Positions 42,727-54,946 of a stretch of 64,000 nt of DNA are shown piece after piece. How positions within the stretch are numbered: position 1 is the first letter of the stretch; the number at the start of each line of letters is the position of its first letter. The notes below the pieces were generated by a model. That model searched no databases, was not told where the DNA came from, and saw only the letters and a program-made list of their open reading frames with translations. A program made the translations under genes and the position numbers. Source of the stretch: Bradyrhizobium sp. AT1 (lineage in GTDB: Bacteria; Pseudomonadota; Alphaproteobacteria; Rhizobiales; Xanthobacteraceae); assembly GCF_001590795.1 (NCBI RefSeq), contig NZ_JXDL01000001.1:6442640-6506639 (forward strand), read 5' to 3'.

Positions 42727-45396
42727 GTGCTGCAGAAACTCTCGACCTACCGAAAGAAGCGTGACTTCGAGAAGACGCCGGAGCCGTCGGGCAAGTCCGC
42801 CGTGGCGCCATCGAAGCAGCGGCGCTTCGTGATCCAGAAGCACGATGCGAGCCGACTGCACTACGACCTCCGGCTCGAGTTCGACGGCGTGTTCAAGTCC
42901 TGGGCCGTGACCAAGGGACCTTCGCTCGATCCGCACGACAAGCGGCTGGCGGTCGAAGTGGAAGACCATCCGCTCGATTATGGCGATTTCGAAGGCACGA
43001 TTCCGGAAGGGCAGTATGGCGGCGGCACGGTGATGCTGTGGGACCGCGGCACCTGGGAATCGGAAGACGCCGAGCGCGGCTTCAAGAAGGGCGATTTGAA
43101 GTTCACCCTGCACGGGGACAAGCTGCACGGCAGTTGGGTGCTGGTGCGCATGCGCAACGACCGCACCGGCGGCAAGCGCACCAACTGGCTGCTGATCAAG
43201 CATCGCGACGAACATGTCCGCGAGGGCAAGGACAACGACATCCTCGACGAGGACAGATCGGTGGCCTCCGGCCGGGCGATGGAAGAGATCGCCGAAGGCA
43301 AGGGCCGCGCGCCGAAACCGTTCATGCTGGCGAAGGGGGCCAAGACCAAGGCCGATGCGGTCTGGCAATCCAATCGCGCGGAGGAGACCAAAGGGCACAC
43401 GGTCAAGCCGGCCCCCCGCACGGCGCTGAAGGCCGGGAAGTCGGCCAGGAAGAAGGCCACGACCGCGACGACTGCCAAAAAAGTCTCGGCGATACCGGAC
43501 TTCGTGGCGCCGCAGCTCTGCACGTCGGTCGAGCGGCCGCCGGCCGGCGATGGCTGGTGCCACGAGATCAAGTTCGACGGCTACCGGGTGCAGCTTCGGG
43601 TCGAGGACGGCGAGGCAACGCTGAAGACGCGCAAGGGCCTCGACTGGACCGACAAGTTCGCGGCGATCGCGAAAGAGGCGGGGTCGCTGCCGGACGGGAT
43701 GATCGACGGCGAGATCGTCGCGCTCGACCACAATGGCGCGCCGAATTTCTCCTCGCTGCAGGCTGCGCTGTCGGATGGCAAGACCGAAGAGTTGATCTTC
43801 TTTGCCTTCGACCTGCTGTTCGCAGAAGGCCAGGATTACCGGCGTCTGCCGCTCGGCGAACGCAAAGCCCTGCTCAAGAAGCTACTGGAATCACGCAAGC
43901 GGAAATCGACCCAGATCCGCTATGTCGAGCATTTCGAGAGCGGCGGCGATGCGGTGCTGCAGTCGGCCTGCAAGCTCGAGCTGGAAGGCGTGGTGTCGAA
44001 GAAGCTGGACGCGCCCTATCGCTCCGGCCGTACCGAGAGCTGGACCAAGGCCAAATGCCGCGCCGGCCATGAGGTTGTGATCGGCGGCTGGAAAACCACC
44101 AACGGCAAATTCCGCTCGCTGATGGCCGGCGTGCAGCGCGGGGATCATCTCGCTTTCGTCGGTATGGTCGGCACCGGCTTCGGCGCGGACAAGGTCAAGC
44201 GTCTGATGCCGTCGTTGAAGGCGATGGCGGCCAAGGAAAGCCCCTTCGGCGGCAAGAACGCGCCGAAGAAGACACGCGAGGTGCACTGGCTGAAGCCGGA
44301 GCTGGTTGCCGAAATCGAATTCGCCGGCTTCACCGCCGACGGCAATATCCGCCAGGCCGCATTCAAGGGCTTGCGGCAGGACAAGCCGGCTGAGGAGGTC
44401 GAGGCGGAAACGCCTGTCGACACTGAGCTTGCCGAGCCCAAAGCCGGCAGGCGCGTGGCGAAGACGGCCAAGCGATCGAAGGACTCCGGCACGGCGCAGG
44501 TGATGGGCGTCGTCATCTCCAAGCCCGACAAGGAGCTGTGGCCGGATGGTGGTGATGGCGAGGGCGTGACGAAGCTCGATCTCGCCCGTTATTTCGAAGC
44601 GGTCGGGACCTGGATGATCGAACATCTGAAGGGCCGCCCGTGCTCGATCGTGCGTGCGCCTGATGGCATCGGTGGCGAAACCTTCTTCCAGCGCCACGCC
44701 ATGCAGGGCACCTCCAATTTGCTCGAATTGGCCAAGGTCTCAGGCGATCGCAAGCCGTATTTGCAGATCGATCGCGTCGAAGGGCTCGCGGCTGTCGCGC
44801 AGATCGGCGGCGTCGAGTTGCACCCATGGAATTGCGCGCCTGATGCCTATGACACGCCGGGCCGGCTGGTGTTCGATCTCGATCCGGCGCCGGACGTCGC
44901 GTTTGCCGACGTCGTGGAGGCAGCCAAGGAAATGCGGCAGCGCCTGACCGAGGTCGGCATGGAGAGCTTCTGCAAGACCACGGGCGGCAAGGGCCTGCAT
45001 GTCGTCGTGCCGCTGCGCCACGGCGCACGCGACAAGGTAAGCTGGAAGGAAGCCAAGGCCTTCGCGCAAGGCATTTGCCAGTGGATGGCCGACGACGATC
45101 CGGAGCGCTATCTGCTGAACATGTCGAAGAAGCTGCGCAAGGGAAAGATCTTCCTCGACTATCTCCGTAACGACCGGATGTCGACGGCGGTGGCGCCGTT
45201 GTCGCCGCGGGCGCGCGCAGGGGCGACGGTCTCGATGCCTGTTACCTGGGCCCAGGTGAAGAGCGATCTCGATCCAAAGCGCTACACGCTGCGGACCGTG
45301 CCGGGCTTGCTGCCGCGGTCGAAGGCGTGGGAGGGTTATGAGGATGCGGCCGCGTCGATCAAGGCGGCGATCAAGAAGCTCGCGGGGAAGAAGTAG
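42727..45396 (+). CDS. ligD: Multifunctional DNA ligase D
   Basis: An 889-residue LigD with domain order phosphoesterase, ligase, polymerase. The 3'-phosphoesterase part (about 1-190) has KHDASRLHYDLRLEFDG and VEDHPLDYGDFEGTIP. The ligase (about 255-560) has the AMP-accepting Lys in HEIKFDGYR, and EGVVSKKLDAPYRSGR. The polymerase/primase (about 600-889) has DKELWPDGGDGE and the metal pair in VFDLDPAPDV. It fills, trims and seals ends bound by Ku. GTG start at 42727. It is transcribed away from ku. Confidence 0.96.
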   Translation: MLQKLSTYRKKRDFEKTPEPSGKSAVAPSKQRRFVIQKHDASRLHYDLRLEFDGVFKSWAVTKGPSLDPHDKRLAVEVEDHPLDYGDFEGTIPEGQYGGGTVMLWDRGTWESEDAERGFKKGDLKFTLHGDKLHGSWVLVRMRNDRTGGKRTNWLLIKHRDEHVREGKDNDILDEDRSVASGRAMEEIAEGKGRAPKPFMLAKGAKTKADAVWQSNRAEETKGHTVKPAPRTALKAGKSARKKATTATTAKKVSAIPDFVAPQLCTSVERPPAGDGWCHEIKFDGYRVQLRVEDGEATLKTRKGLDWTDKFAAIAKEAGSLPDGMIDGEIVALDHNGAPNFSSLQAALSDGKTEELIFFAFDLLFAEGQDYRRLPLGERKALLKKLLESRKRKSTQIRYVEHFESGGDAVLQSACKLELEGVVSKKLDAPYRSGRTESWTKAKCRAGHEVVIGGWKTTNGKFRSLMAGVQRGDHLAFVGMVGTGFGADKVKRLMPSLKAMAAKESPFGGKNAPKKTREVHWLKPELVAEIEFAGFTADGNIRQAAFKGLRQDKPAEEVEAETPVDTELAEPKAGRRVAKTAKRSKDSGTAQVMGVVISKPDKELWPDGGDGEGVTKLDLARYFEAVGTWMIEHLKGRPCSIVRAPDGIGGETFFQRHAMQGTSNLLELAKVSGDRKPYLQIDRVEGLAAVAQIGGVELHPWNCAPDAYDTPGRLVFDLDPAPDVAFADVVEAAKEMRQRLTEVGMESFCKTTGGKGLHVVVPLRHGARDKVSWKEAKAFAQGICQWMADDDPERYLLNMSKKLRKGKIFLDYLRNDRMSTAVAPLSPRARAGATVSMPVTWAQVKSDLDPKRYTLRTVPGLLPRSKAWEGYEDAAASIKAAIKKLAGKK

Positions 45397-45507
45397 GGTG
45401 GGCTAGCTCGGCGACGACGCGCAGCGTCGTCGCTGAGCGTAACCCACCAATTTCGTCTCCGCGGAAAGCAAAGAGGTGGGTTAAGCCTTGCGGCTAACCC
45501 ACCTTAC
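45397..45507. repeat. Intergenic inverted repeat (GGTGGGCTAGC/GCTAACCCACC type)
   Basis: GGTGGGCTAGCTC and GCGGCTAACCCACC form the outer arms. Two internal hairpins follow: GACGACGCGCAGCGTCGTC, and GTAACCCACC paired with GGTGGGTTA. Dispersed repeats of this type contain the TGGGTTA core. It lies between convergent ligD and the DUF3309 gene. Confidence 0.75.
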
Positions 45508-45518
45508 AAGTCCTCGCC

Positions 45519-45683
45519 CTAGATCCGTCCCAGCAGCAGCAGGATCAGCAGGATGACGATGACGAGCCCGAGACCGCCGCCGCCGTAATAGCCGGTGCCA
45601 TAGAACGGGCCGCCGCCGATGCCGCTGAAGCCGCCAAGCAAGGCGATGACGAGAATGATCAGAATGATCGTACCGATAGACAT
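45519..45683 (-). CDS. DUF3309 family small membrane protein
   Basis: A 54-residue protein with two hydrophobic stretches (IGTIILIILVIALLGG and LGLVIVILLILLLLG) separated by a Gly/Tyr-rich loop (YGTGYYGGGG), the hallmark of DUF3309. GGAGGAG precedes the ATG at 45683. An EcfG-type promoter at 45745-45769 points at it, so it is probably induced by general stress. Biochemical function unknown. Confidence 0.85.
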   Translation of the reverse strand: MSIGTIILIILVIALLGGFSGIGGGPFYGTGYYGGGGLGLVIVILLILLLLGRI

Positions 45684-45744
45684 GCGAATCTCCTCCAGCC
45701 CTTCCTCAAAAGGGTCGTTTCAAGCTGTCCCGTTGTGCGGGGGC

Positions 45745-45769
45745 AACTTGCCGCAGGTTTTAAAGTTCC
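45745..45769 (-). promoter_or_regulatory. EcfG-type promoter of the DUF3309 gene
   Basis: On the reverse strand GGAAC (45769-45765), 17 bp, GTT (45747-45745), 62 bp upstream of the ATG. It matches the general stress sigma consensus except for the base before GTT. Confidence 0.6.
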
Positions 45770-45866
45770 CGCGATGAAACACGGCCCAGCGGCTCAACTT
45801 GCATGGAACCTTTGTAGGGGCGCCCGGCATGATTATGTGAGGGATCAGTCACCGTAGGGCAGGGCC

Positions 45867-46184
45867 ATGTCAGCACCGCTTGTCGTTTCCATTCCGCATC
45901 GCCTCGGCCGCGAGGAGGCGGTGCGCCGGCTCAAGACCGGGCTCGGCCGCGCCGCCGCCAGCATTCCCGTGATGCAGGTCGAGGAGGAGCGCTGGACTGG
46001 CGACAGCATGGCTTTTCGTATCCGCGCGATGGGGCAGGTCGCGACGGGGCAGGTCGATGTCGGCGACGACCACGTCAAGGTTCAAGTCGTGCTGCCCTGG
46101 CTGTTGCAGCGGTTTGCCGAGATGGCGCAGGCCACGATCAGGAAGCGCGGGCAGTTGCTGCTGACCAAGGACGGCGGAAAGTAA
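45867..46184 (+). CDS. Polyhydroxyalkanoic acid system family protein
   Basis: A 105-residue protein that matches the PHA_gran_rgn family in layout: VVSIPHRLGREEAVRRLKTG at the start, WTGDSMAFRIRAMGQ in the middle, and VQVVLPWLLQRFAEMAQATI at the end. Such proteins are linked to polyhydroxyalkanoate granule loci, but no other PHA gene is in the window. It converges on treY with a 2 bp gap. Confidence 0.8.
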   Translation: MSAPLVVSIPHRLGREEAVRRLKTGLGRAAASIPVMQVEEERWTGDSMAFRIRAMGQVATGQVDVGDDHVKVQVVLPWLLQRFAEMAQATIRKRGQLLLTKDGGK

Positions 46185-46186
46185 TT

Positions 46187-48973
<2,787 letters not shown>

Positions 48974-48974
48974 G

Positions 48975-50729
48975 TTAACCTCCGAGATGCCAGATCACCG
49001 ACCATGGCGCGAGCTGGTCGCCGCTCGCATCGCCCCAAATAGGAGCGCCTGTTGCGCTCTCGGGACGGGCGATCTCCTGGTCCGACAGATTGGCGGTCAG
49101 GCGCAACGTCGTGCCGTCCCCCATCCGCCAATGTGCGGTGAGCAGCCCGCTGTCTGCCGCCTCGGCCTCGCCGAAACTCGCGCCCCTCAGCCGCGGCACG
49201 ATCTCCTTGCGGCGCAGCGCAAGCAGCTGTCGGACCAACGCCAGCCGGGCGTCCTGCTCCGCGGTGCGGCCGGTCCAGTCGAGCACGGCCGATTGCATCG
49301 TGGCCGGATCGAGCGGGTCGGGCACCTCGTCGCCGTATTTCTCGTAGGCCCAGGCATATTCCTGCTTGCGCCCCTTGCGGACGGCGTCGGCGAGTTCGCC
49401 CTGGAAATCGCAGAAGAATGGGAAAGGCACCGTCGAGCCCCATTCCTCGCCCTGAAACAGCATCGGCACCATCGGCGCGAGCAAGGTGACCGCGAGCGCC
49501 GCCTCGATCTGCTGTGGTGATGCCAGGCTTTCGAGCCGATCGCCGAGCGGACGGTTGCCAATCTGGTCGTGATTCTGCAGGAAGTTGACGAAGGTCACCG
49601 GCGGCAGCTCGCCGCTCGGCTCGCCGCGCGGTTTCTTGCCCCAGAACTCCGAAACCTCGCCCTGATAGACGAAGCCCGAGGCAAGTGCGCGCGCGAGGTC
49701 CATGCGCGGCGTCTGGTAGTCGGCATAGTAGCCGGCGAGCTCGCCCGTCAGCATCACGTGCCAGACGTGGTGATAGTCGTCGTTCCACTGCGCGCGATAT
49801 TTGCCGTTCGGCGGATTCTGCGCGGCATCGAGCAGGCTGGCGCGATTGTCGCCGTTCTCCATCACGAGATGGATGTGCCGCCCCGTCGCCTTGGCGAGCT
49901 CGCCGGTGGCGACGCTGAGGTCCTGCAGCATCGACTGCTCGCCGGGGATTGCCATGATGTGGTTGGCGGCATCCAGCCTCAACCCGTCGAAACGGTAGTC
50001 GGTCAGCCAGGACAGCGCGTTCTCGACCGCGAAGGCGCGCACCTGCGGAACGCGATAGTCGATCGAGCTGCCCCAGGGCGTGTGCGCATCGGTGAAGAAG
50101 GCCGGTGCATAGCGGCCGAGATAATTCCCTTCAGGGCCGAAATGATTGTAGACGACGTCGAGGAACACCATCAGTCCGCGCAGATGCGCCTCGTCGATCA
50201 GTGTCTTCAGGTCTTCCGGGCGGCCATAGGCGCTGTCGGGCGCATACCACAGCACGCCGTCATAGCTCCAGCCGCGGCGTCCCGCGAAATCCGCCAGCGG
50301 CATCAGCTCCAGCGCGGTGACGCCGGTTGCAGCGAGGTGATCGAGCTTGTCGTTCATGGCATGGTAGGTGCCTTTTGGCGTGAAGGTGCCGACATGGGTC
50401 TCGATCAGCACCGTCTCTTCCCAGGGGCGACCGCGCCAATCGCGCGCACGCCATGAAAAAGCGTCGTGGTCGATCACCTCGCTCGGACCGAACACATCCT
50501 CGGGCTGGAAGGCCGACGCCGGATCGGGCACGTCGATCTCGTCATCGATCCTGAACTTGTAGCGACTACCTACGGGAAGGCCGGCAATCTCGGTCACGTA
50601 CCAGCCATCCTGACGGCGCTGCATCGCGTGCCGTCGGTCGAGCAGGAGATCGACGCGGCGCGCGGCGGGCGCCCACAGACGGAACGACACGCCGTCCTTG
50701 GTCGGCTTCGCCCCGAAGGATGGCCTCAT
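48975..50729 (-). CDS. treZ: Malto-oligosyltrehalose trehalohydrolase
   Basis: A 584-residue GH13 enzyme with an N-terminal CBM48-like domain (RLWAPAARRVDLLL). Catalytic segments intact: ETHVGTFTPKGTYHAM, VFLDVVYNHFGPEGNY, nucleophile in FDGLRLDAANHI, Glu in LVMENGDNRAS, and FLQNHDQIGNRPLGDR. It releases trehalose from the TreY product. The ATG at 50729 overlaps the glgX stop (ATGA). A longer frame upstream lies within glgX. Confidence 0.95.
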   Translation of the reverse strand: MRPSFGAKPTKDGVSFRLWAPAARRVDLLLDRRHAMQRRQDGWYVTEIAGLPVGSRYKFRIDDEIDVPDPASAFQPEDVFGPSEVIDHDAFSWRARDWRGRPWEETVLIETHVGTFTPKGTYHAMNDKLDHLAATGVTALELMPLADFAGRRGWSYDGVLWYAPDSAYGRPEDLKTLIDEAHLRGLMVFLDVVYNHFGPEGNYLGRYAPAFFTDAHTPWGSSIDYRVPQVRAFAVENALSWLTDYRFDGLRLDAANHIMAIPGEQSMLQDLSVATGELAKATGRHIHLVMENGDNRASLLDAAQNPPNGKYRAQWNDDYHHVWHVMLTGELAGYYADYQTPRMDLARALASGFVYQGEVSEFWGKKPRGEPSGELPPVTFVNFLQNHDQIGNRPLGDRLESLASPQQIEAALAVTLLAPMVPMLFQGEEWGSTVPFPFFCDFQGELADAVRKGRKQEYAWAYEKYGDEVPDPLDPATMQSAVLDWTGRTAEQDARLALVRQLLALRRKEIVPRLRGASFGEAEAADSGLLTAHWRMGDGTTLRLTANLSDQEIARPESATGAPIWGDASGDQLAPWSVIWHLGG

Positions 50730-52804
50730 AGGGCCCCCGCGAAGGCGAGCACGGAGCGTGGCGGCGCCTTGCTGTCGCTTCCGGGCGGGAAGTCGACCGT
50801 GTTCAGCTTGGCATCCGTCGTGTTCAGGATCTGCTGCCAGCTTTTGTATTCGGTCATTTTGGGCAATTTGAATGCGATCTCTTCGGGCGCGGCGTTCAGA
50901 ACGATAAAGATCGCGGCGCTGCCTGGTTCCATGGGCCCCATCACATAGGAGAGAAACCGCCCTTCCGGGAATTTCCAGTCGTTCTCCGTCATCTCGTCGC
51001 CGGCGGGGGTCAGCCACAGTGCGCCGTAAGAGATGCCGTCCTTGGGGCGGCCGTCGAGCCAGCGATGGCTGCGAAGTTGCGAGAACCGGCGGCGGATGTC
51101 GGCGAGATGGGCGACGAAATCGACCATGTCGTCGCCTTCCTTGCCGAGATTGTCCCAGCCGACCCAGCCGATCTCGTTGTCCTGGCAATAGGCGTTGTTG
51201 TTGCCGGATTGCGAATTGCCGACCTCGTCGCCGGCAAGGATCAGCGGAACGCCCTGCGCGAGCATCAGGCAGGCCAGCACGTTCTTGCGAAGCTGGCGGC
51301 GCAGGCCGATGATTGTGGGATCGTCGGTCGGACCCTCGACGCCGCAATTGTTGCTGTGGTTGTCGTTGGAGCCGTCGCGATTGTCCTCGCCGTTGGCCTC
51401 GTTGTGCTTCTCGTTGTAGCTGAAGAGGTCGGCGAGCGTGAAGCCGTCGTGGACGGTGATGTGGTTGATGCTGGCGCGCGGCCGCCGTCCGTCGTGGTTG
51501 AATAGGTCGGACGACGCCGTCATGCGGCTGGAGATGTCGCCGATCAGGCTGCCTTCACCGCTCCAATAGCGGCGCATGGCGCTGCGATAGCGGTCATTCC
51601 ATTCCGACCATTGCGAGGGGAAGGCGCCGACCTGGTAACCGCCCAGCCCGAGGTCCCACGGCTCGGCGACGAGCTTGACGGTCGCCAGCACCGGATCCTG
51701 CCGGATCGCGGTCAGGAACGAGATGCCGCGATCATAGCCATTCGGCCCACGCGCCAGCGTGGTGGCGAGGTCGAAGCGGAAGCCGTCGACGTGGCAGACC
51801 TCGACCCAGTAGCGCAACGAATCCATCACCATCTGCAGCACGCGCGGATGGGTGAGGTTCACCGACGAGCCGCAACCGGTGAAGTCGTCGTAATAACGCG
51901 GGTTCTCGCGGTTCAGCCAGTAATAAGAGGCGTTGTCGATGCCGCGGTAACACAGCGTCGGGCCGAGATGGTTGCCCTCGGCGGTGTGGTTGTAGACGAC
52001 ATCTAGCATCACCTCGATGCCGGCATCGTGCAGACGCGCCACCGTGGTGCGGAAGGAGTCGAGCGCGTTGTCCTGGGCATAGCGTGCCTCGGGTGCGAAA
52101 AAGGACAGCGTGTTGTAGCCCCAGTAATTGACGAGCTTCTTCTCCACCAGGATGCGATCGTCGACGAAGCTATGCACCGGCAGCAGCTCCACCGTGGTGA
52201 CGCCGAGCTTCTTCAGGTGATCGATCATCGCCGGCGAGGACAGGCCGCCATAGGTGCCGCGCAAATTCGGCGGTACGTCATCGCGCTTCTGCGTCAGCCC
52301 CCTGACGTGAGCCTCGTAGATGACAGTGTCTTCCCAGGGGATGTTGGGACGGATCTCGCGGCGGCCCCAGTTGAAGGTCTCGTCGACCACGACGGCCTTC
52401 GGCATGCCGCGTGCGTTGTCGCGGCGGTCGAAGGAGAGATCCTCGCGGGCCGAGCCGGTGCGGTAGGCAAAATGCGCGTCGCTCCAGACCAGCCGTCCCG
52501 CGAGCCGCTTGGCATAGGGATCGAGCAGCAGCTTGTTGGCGTTGAAGCGATGGCCGTGCTCGGGCTCGTAGGGGCCGTGCACGCGATAGCCGTAGAGCTG
52601 GCCGGGCGAGACGTCGTTGAGATAGCCGTGCCAGACGTCTTCGGTCCTCTCCGGCAGCTCGATCCGCTCGAGCTCGCGGCGGCCTTGGCTGTCGAACAGG
52701 CAGAGCTCGACCTTTTGTGCGTTGGCGGAGAACAGCGCGAAATTGGTGCCGCGCCCGTCCCAGCTTGCGCCGAGGCGTGCGGGCGATCCAGCAGTCAGGC
52801 GCAT
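50726..52804 (-). CDS. glgX: Glycogen debranching enzyme GlgX
   Basis: A 692-residue isoamylase-type GH13 protein. An N-terminal CBM48 region (GTNFALFSANAQKVELC) is followed by YEAHVRGLTQKRDD, DVVYNHTAEGNHLGP, nucleophile in GFRFDLATTLAR, Glu in LVAEPWDLGLGGYQVG and VHDGFTLADLFSYNEKHN. It cleaves alpha-1,6 branches of phosphorylase- or amylase-trimmed glycogen and would supply linear chains to TreY. It sits 3 bp after glgB and overlaps treZ. Confidence 0.96.
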   Translation of the reverse strand: MRLTAGSPARLGASWDGRGTNFALFSANAQKVELCLFDSQGRRELERIELPERTEDVWHGYLNDVSPGQLYGYRVHGPYEPEHGHRFNANKLLLDPYAKRLAGRLVWSDAHFAYRTGSAREDLSFDRRDNARGMPKAVVVDETFNWGRREIRPNIPWEDTVIYEAHVRGLTQKRDDVPPNLRGTYGGLSSPAMIDHLKKLGVTTVELLPVHSFVDDRILVEKKLVNYWGYNTLSFFAPEARYAQDNALDSFRTTVARLHDAGIEVMLDVVYNHTAEGNHLGPTLCYRGIDNASYYWLNRENPRYYDDFTGCGSSVNLTHPRVLQMVMDSLRYWVEVCHVDGFRFDLATTLARGPNGYDRGISFLTAIRQDPVLATVKLVAEPWDLGLGGYQVGAFPSQWSEWNDRYRSAMRRYWSGEGSLIGDISSRMTASSDLFNHDGRRPRASINHITVHDGFTLADLFSYNEKHNEANGEDNRDGSNDNHSNNCGVEGPTDDPTIIGLRRQLRKNVLACLMLAQGVPLILAGDEVGNSQSGNNNAYCQDNEIGWVGWDNLGKEGDDMVDFVAHLADIRRRFSQLRSHRWLDGRPKDGISYGALWLTPAGDEMTENDWKFPEGRFLSYVMGPMEPGSAAIFIVLNAAPEEIAFKLPKMTEYKSWQQILNTTDAKLNTVDFPPGSDSKAPPRSVLAFAGAL

Positions 52805-52807
52805 GTG

Positions 52808-54946
52808 TCAGCTTTCCGGAACGAGGAAGATCGCGGCGAGCGGTGGAATGGTGAGGCGAAGCTCGCCATTCTCGGCATGGACTTCGCCGACATTGCCGAC
52901 ATTGCTGCCGCCATAATGGGCGGAGTCCGAGTTGAGCGCCTCCTTCCATTTGCCGCCGAAGGGCACGCGAACGCGATAGTTCTGATAGACGTTCGGCGAG
53001 AAGTTCGTGATCACGAGACACCGCGCCTGCTCGTCAAATCCCTTGCGCAGCCAGGCGAACACGTTGCGATTGGCGTCGTCGGTGACCAGCCAATCGAAGC
53101 CGGCCTGGTCGCAGTCCATCTGGTGCAGCGCCGGCACCGCGCGGTAGAGCCGGTTGAGGTCGCGGATCAGCGACTGGATGCCGGAATGGTATTTGTATTC
53201 GAGCAGGTGCCAGTCGAGCGACTGGTCGTGGTTCCATTCGCGGCTCTGCGCGATTTCGGCGCCCATGAACAATAGCTTCTTGCCGGGGTGGCCGAACATG
53301 AAGCTGTAATAGGCGCGCAAATTCGCGAAGCGCTGCCACTCGTCGCCGGGCATGCGGCCGAGGATCGATCGCTTGCCGTGCACGACCTCGTCGTGCGAGA
53401 GCGGCAGGATGAAGTTCTCCGAGAAGGCGTAGTGCAGGCCGAACAGGATGTCGCCGTGATGGTGCTTGCGGTGAACGGGATCCTTGCTGATGTAGTTCAG
53501 CGTGTCGTGCATCCAGCCCATGTTCCACTTGTAGCCGAAGCCGAGCCCGCCGAATTCGACCGGGCGCGAGACCTGCGGCCAGGCGGTGGATTCTTCCGCC
53601 GCCGTGGTCGCCTGCGGGAAGCGGGCGAAGACCTCGGTGTTGAAGCGGCGCAGGAAGTTGATCGCCTCGATGTTCTCGCGTCCGCCATACTGGTTCGGGA
53701 TCCAAGCGCCCGGCGGCCGGCTGTAGTCGAGATAGAGCATGGACGCGACGGCATCGACGCGCAGGCCGTCGATGGCATAGCGCTCCATCCAGAACAGGGC
53801 ATTCGATACCAGGAAATTCGTCACTTCGGTGCGGCCGTAATTGTAGATCAGCGTGCCCCAGTCGAGGTGACGGCCCTGCAGCGGGTTGGCGTGCTCGTAC
53901 AGCGCGGTGCCGTCGAAGCTGCCCAGGCCATGCGGATCGTCGGGGAAGTGCCCCGGCACCCAGTCGAGCAGCACACCGACGCCCTCGCGGTGGCAGGCAT
54001 CGATCAGGGCGGCGAAATCCTCGGGAGTCCCGAACCGGCTGGTCGGGGCATAGAGGCCGGTCGGCTGGTAGCCCCAGGAGCCGTCGAACGGATGCTCGCT
54101 CACGGGCAGGAATTCGAGATGGGTGAAACCCATGTCGCGGGCATAGGCCGGCAGCTGTTCGGCCAGTTCGCGATAGGTCAGCCACTCATCCCCGTTTTTG
54201 CGGCGCCATGAGCCGAGATGAACCTCGTAGATCGACATCGGCGCCGACAGCGCGTTGATGCCATCAGGTGACGGGCGCGGGCGCGGCAGATGGGCCTCAT
54301 CGAACACGATTGACGCCGTCTTGGGACGGACTTCGCTCGCAAACGCCATCGGATCGGACTTCAACGGCAGCAGATGGCCATGCGGTCCGATAATCTCGAA
54401 CTTGTAGTGATCGCCAGCCTTGGCATGCGGGATGAACAATTCCCAATAACCGGCGCCGCGTACCCGCATCGGATGGCGCCGCCCGTCCCAGAAATTGAAA
54501 TCGCCGACCACGGAGACGCGCCGTGCATTCGGCGCCAGCACCACGAAGCCGATGCCGTCGACGCCTTCGTGCCGCATCGGATGGGCGCCGAGCTTGTCAT
54601 ACAGCCGCTGGTGGGTGCCTTCGCCGAGCAGGTAAAGGTCGAAATCGGTCAGGATCGGCGGAAAGCGGTAGGCATCCTCGAACTCGACGACGGCGCCGCC
54701 GAATTTTGCGCGCAGCTGATAGTGCTTCGAGCCGTTGGGCAGGGCGCCGACGAACAGCCCGGCATCATGCACGCGGTCGAGCGAGGCGACCTCGCCATGT
54801 TCGCCCACAGCCTCGACATTCGAGGCCTCGGGCAGGAACGCACGCACCACGCTTTTGCCGCCCTCAGGGTGCAGCCCGAGATAGTGGAAGGGGTCGGAGT
54901 GGCGGCCCTCGATGATCGCATAGGCTTCGGCAGGCAGTTTAGGCAT
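52808..54946 (-). CDS. glgB: 1,4-alpha-glucan branching enzyme
   Basis: A 712-residue GH13_9 enzyme. N-terminal CBM48-type domains (HYLGLHPEGGKSVVRAF), then SIYEVHLGSWRRKNGDE, nucleophile in DGLRVDAVASMLYLDYSR, acid/base Glu in AEESTAWPQVSRP and FILPLSHDEVVHGKRS. It adds alpha-1,6 branches to the growing glucan. The start overlaps the treS-mak stop by 8 bp. Confidence 0.97.
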   Translation of the reverse strand: MPKLPAEAYAIIEGRHSDPFHYLGLHPEGGKSVVRAFLPEASNVEAVGEHGEVASLDRVHDAGLFVGALPNGSKHYQLRAKFGGAVVEFEDAYRFPPILTDFDLYLLGEGTHQRLYDKLGAHPMRHEGVDGIGFVVLAPNARRVSVVGDFNFWDGRRHPMRVRGAGYWELFIPHAKAGDHYKFEIIGPHGHLLPLKSDPMAFASEVRPKTASIVFDEAHLPRPRPSPDGINALSAPMSIYEVHLGSWRRKNGDEWLTYRELAEQLPAYARDMGFTHLEFLPVSEHPFDGSWGYQPTGLYAPTSRFGTPEDFAALIDACHREGVGVLLDWVPGHFPDDPHGLGSFDGTALYEHANPLQGRHLDWGTLIYNYGRTEVTNFLVSNALFWMERYAIDGLRVDAVASMLYLDYSRPPGAWIPNQYGGRENIEAINFLRRFNTEVFARFPQATTAAEESTAWPQVSRPVEFGGLGFGYKWNMGWMHDTLNYISKDPVHRKHHHGDILFGLHYAFSENFILPLSHDEVVHGKRSILGRMPGDEWQRFANLRAYYSFMFGHPGKKLLFMGAEIAQSREWNHDQSLDWHLLEYKYHSGIQSLIRDLNRLYRAVPALHQMDCDQAGFDWLVTDDANRNVFAWLRKGFDEQARCLVITNFSPNVYQNYRVRVPFGGKWKEALNSDSAHYGGSNVGNVGEVHAENGELRLTIPPLAAIFLVPES

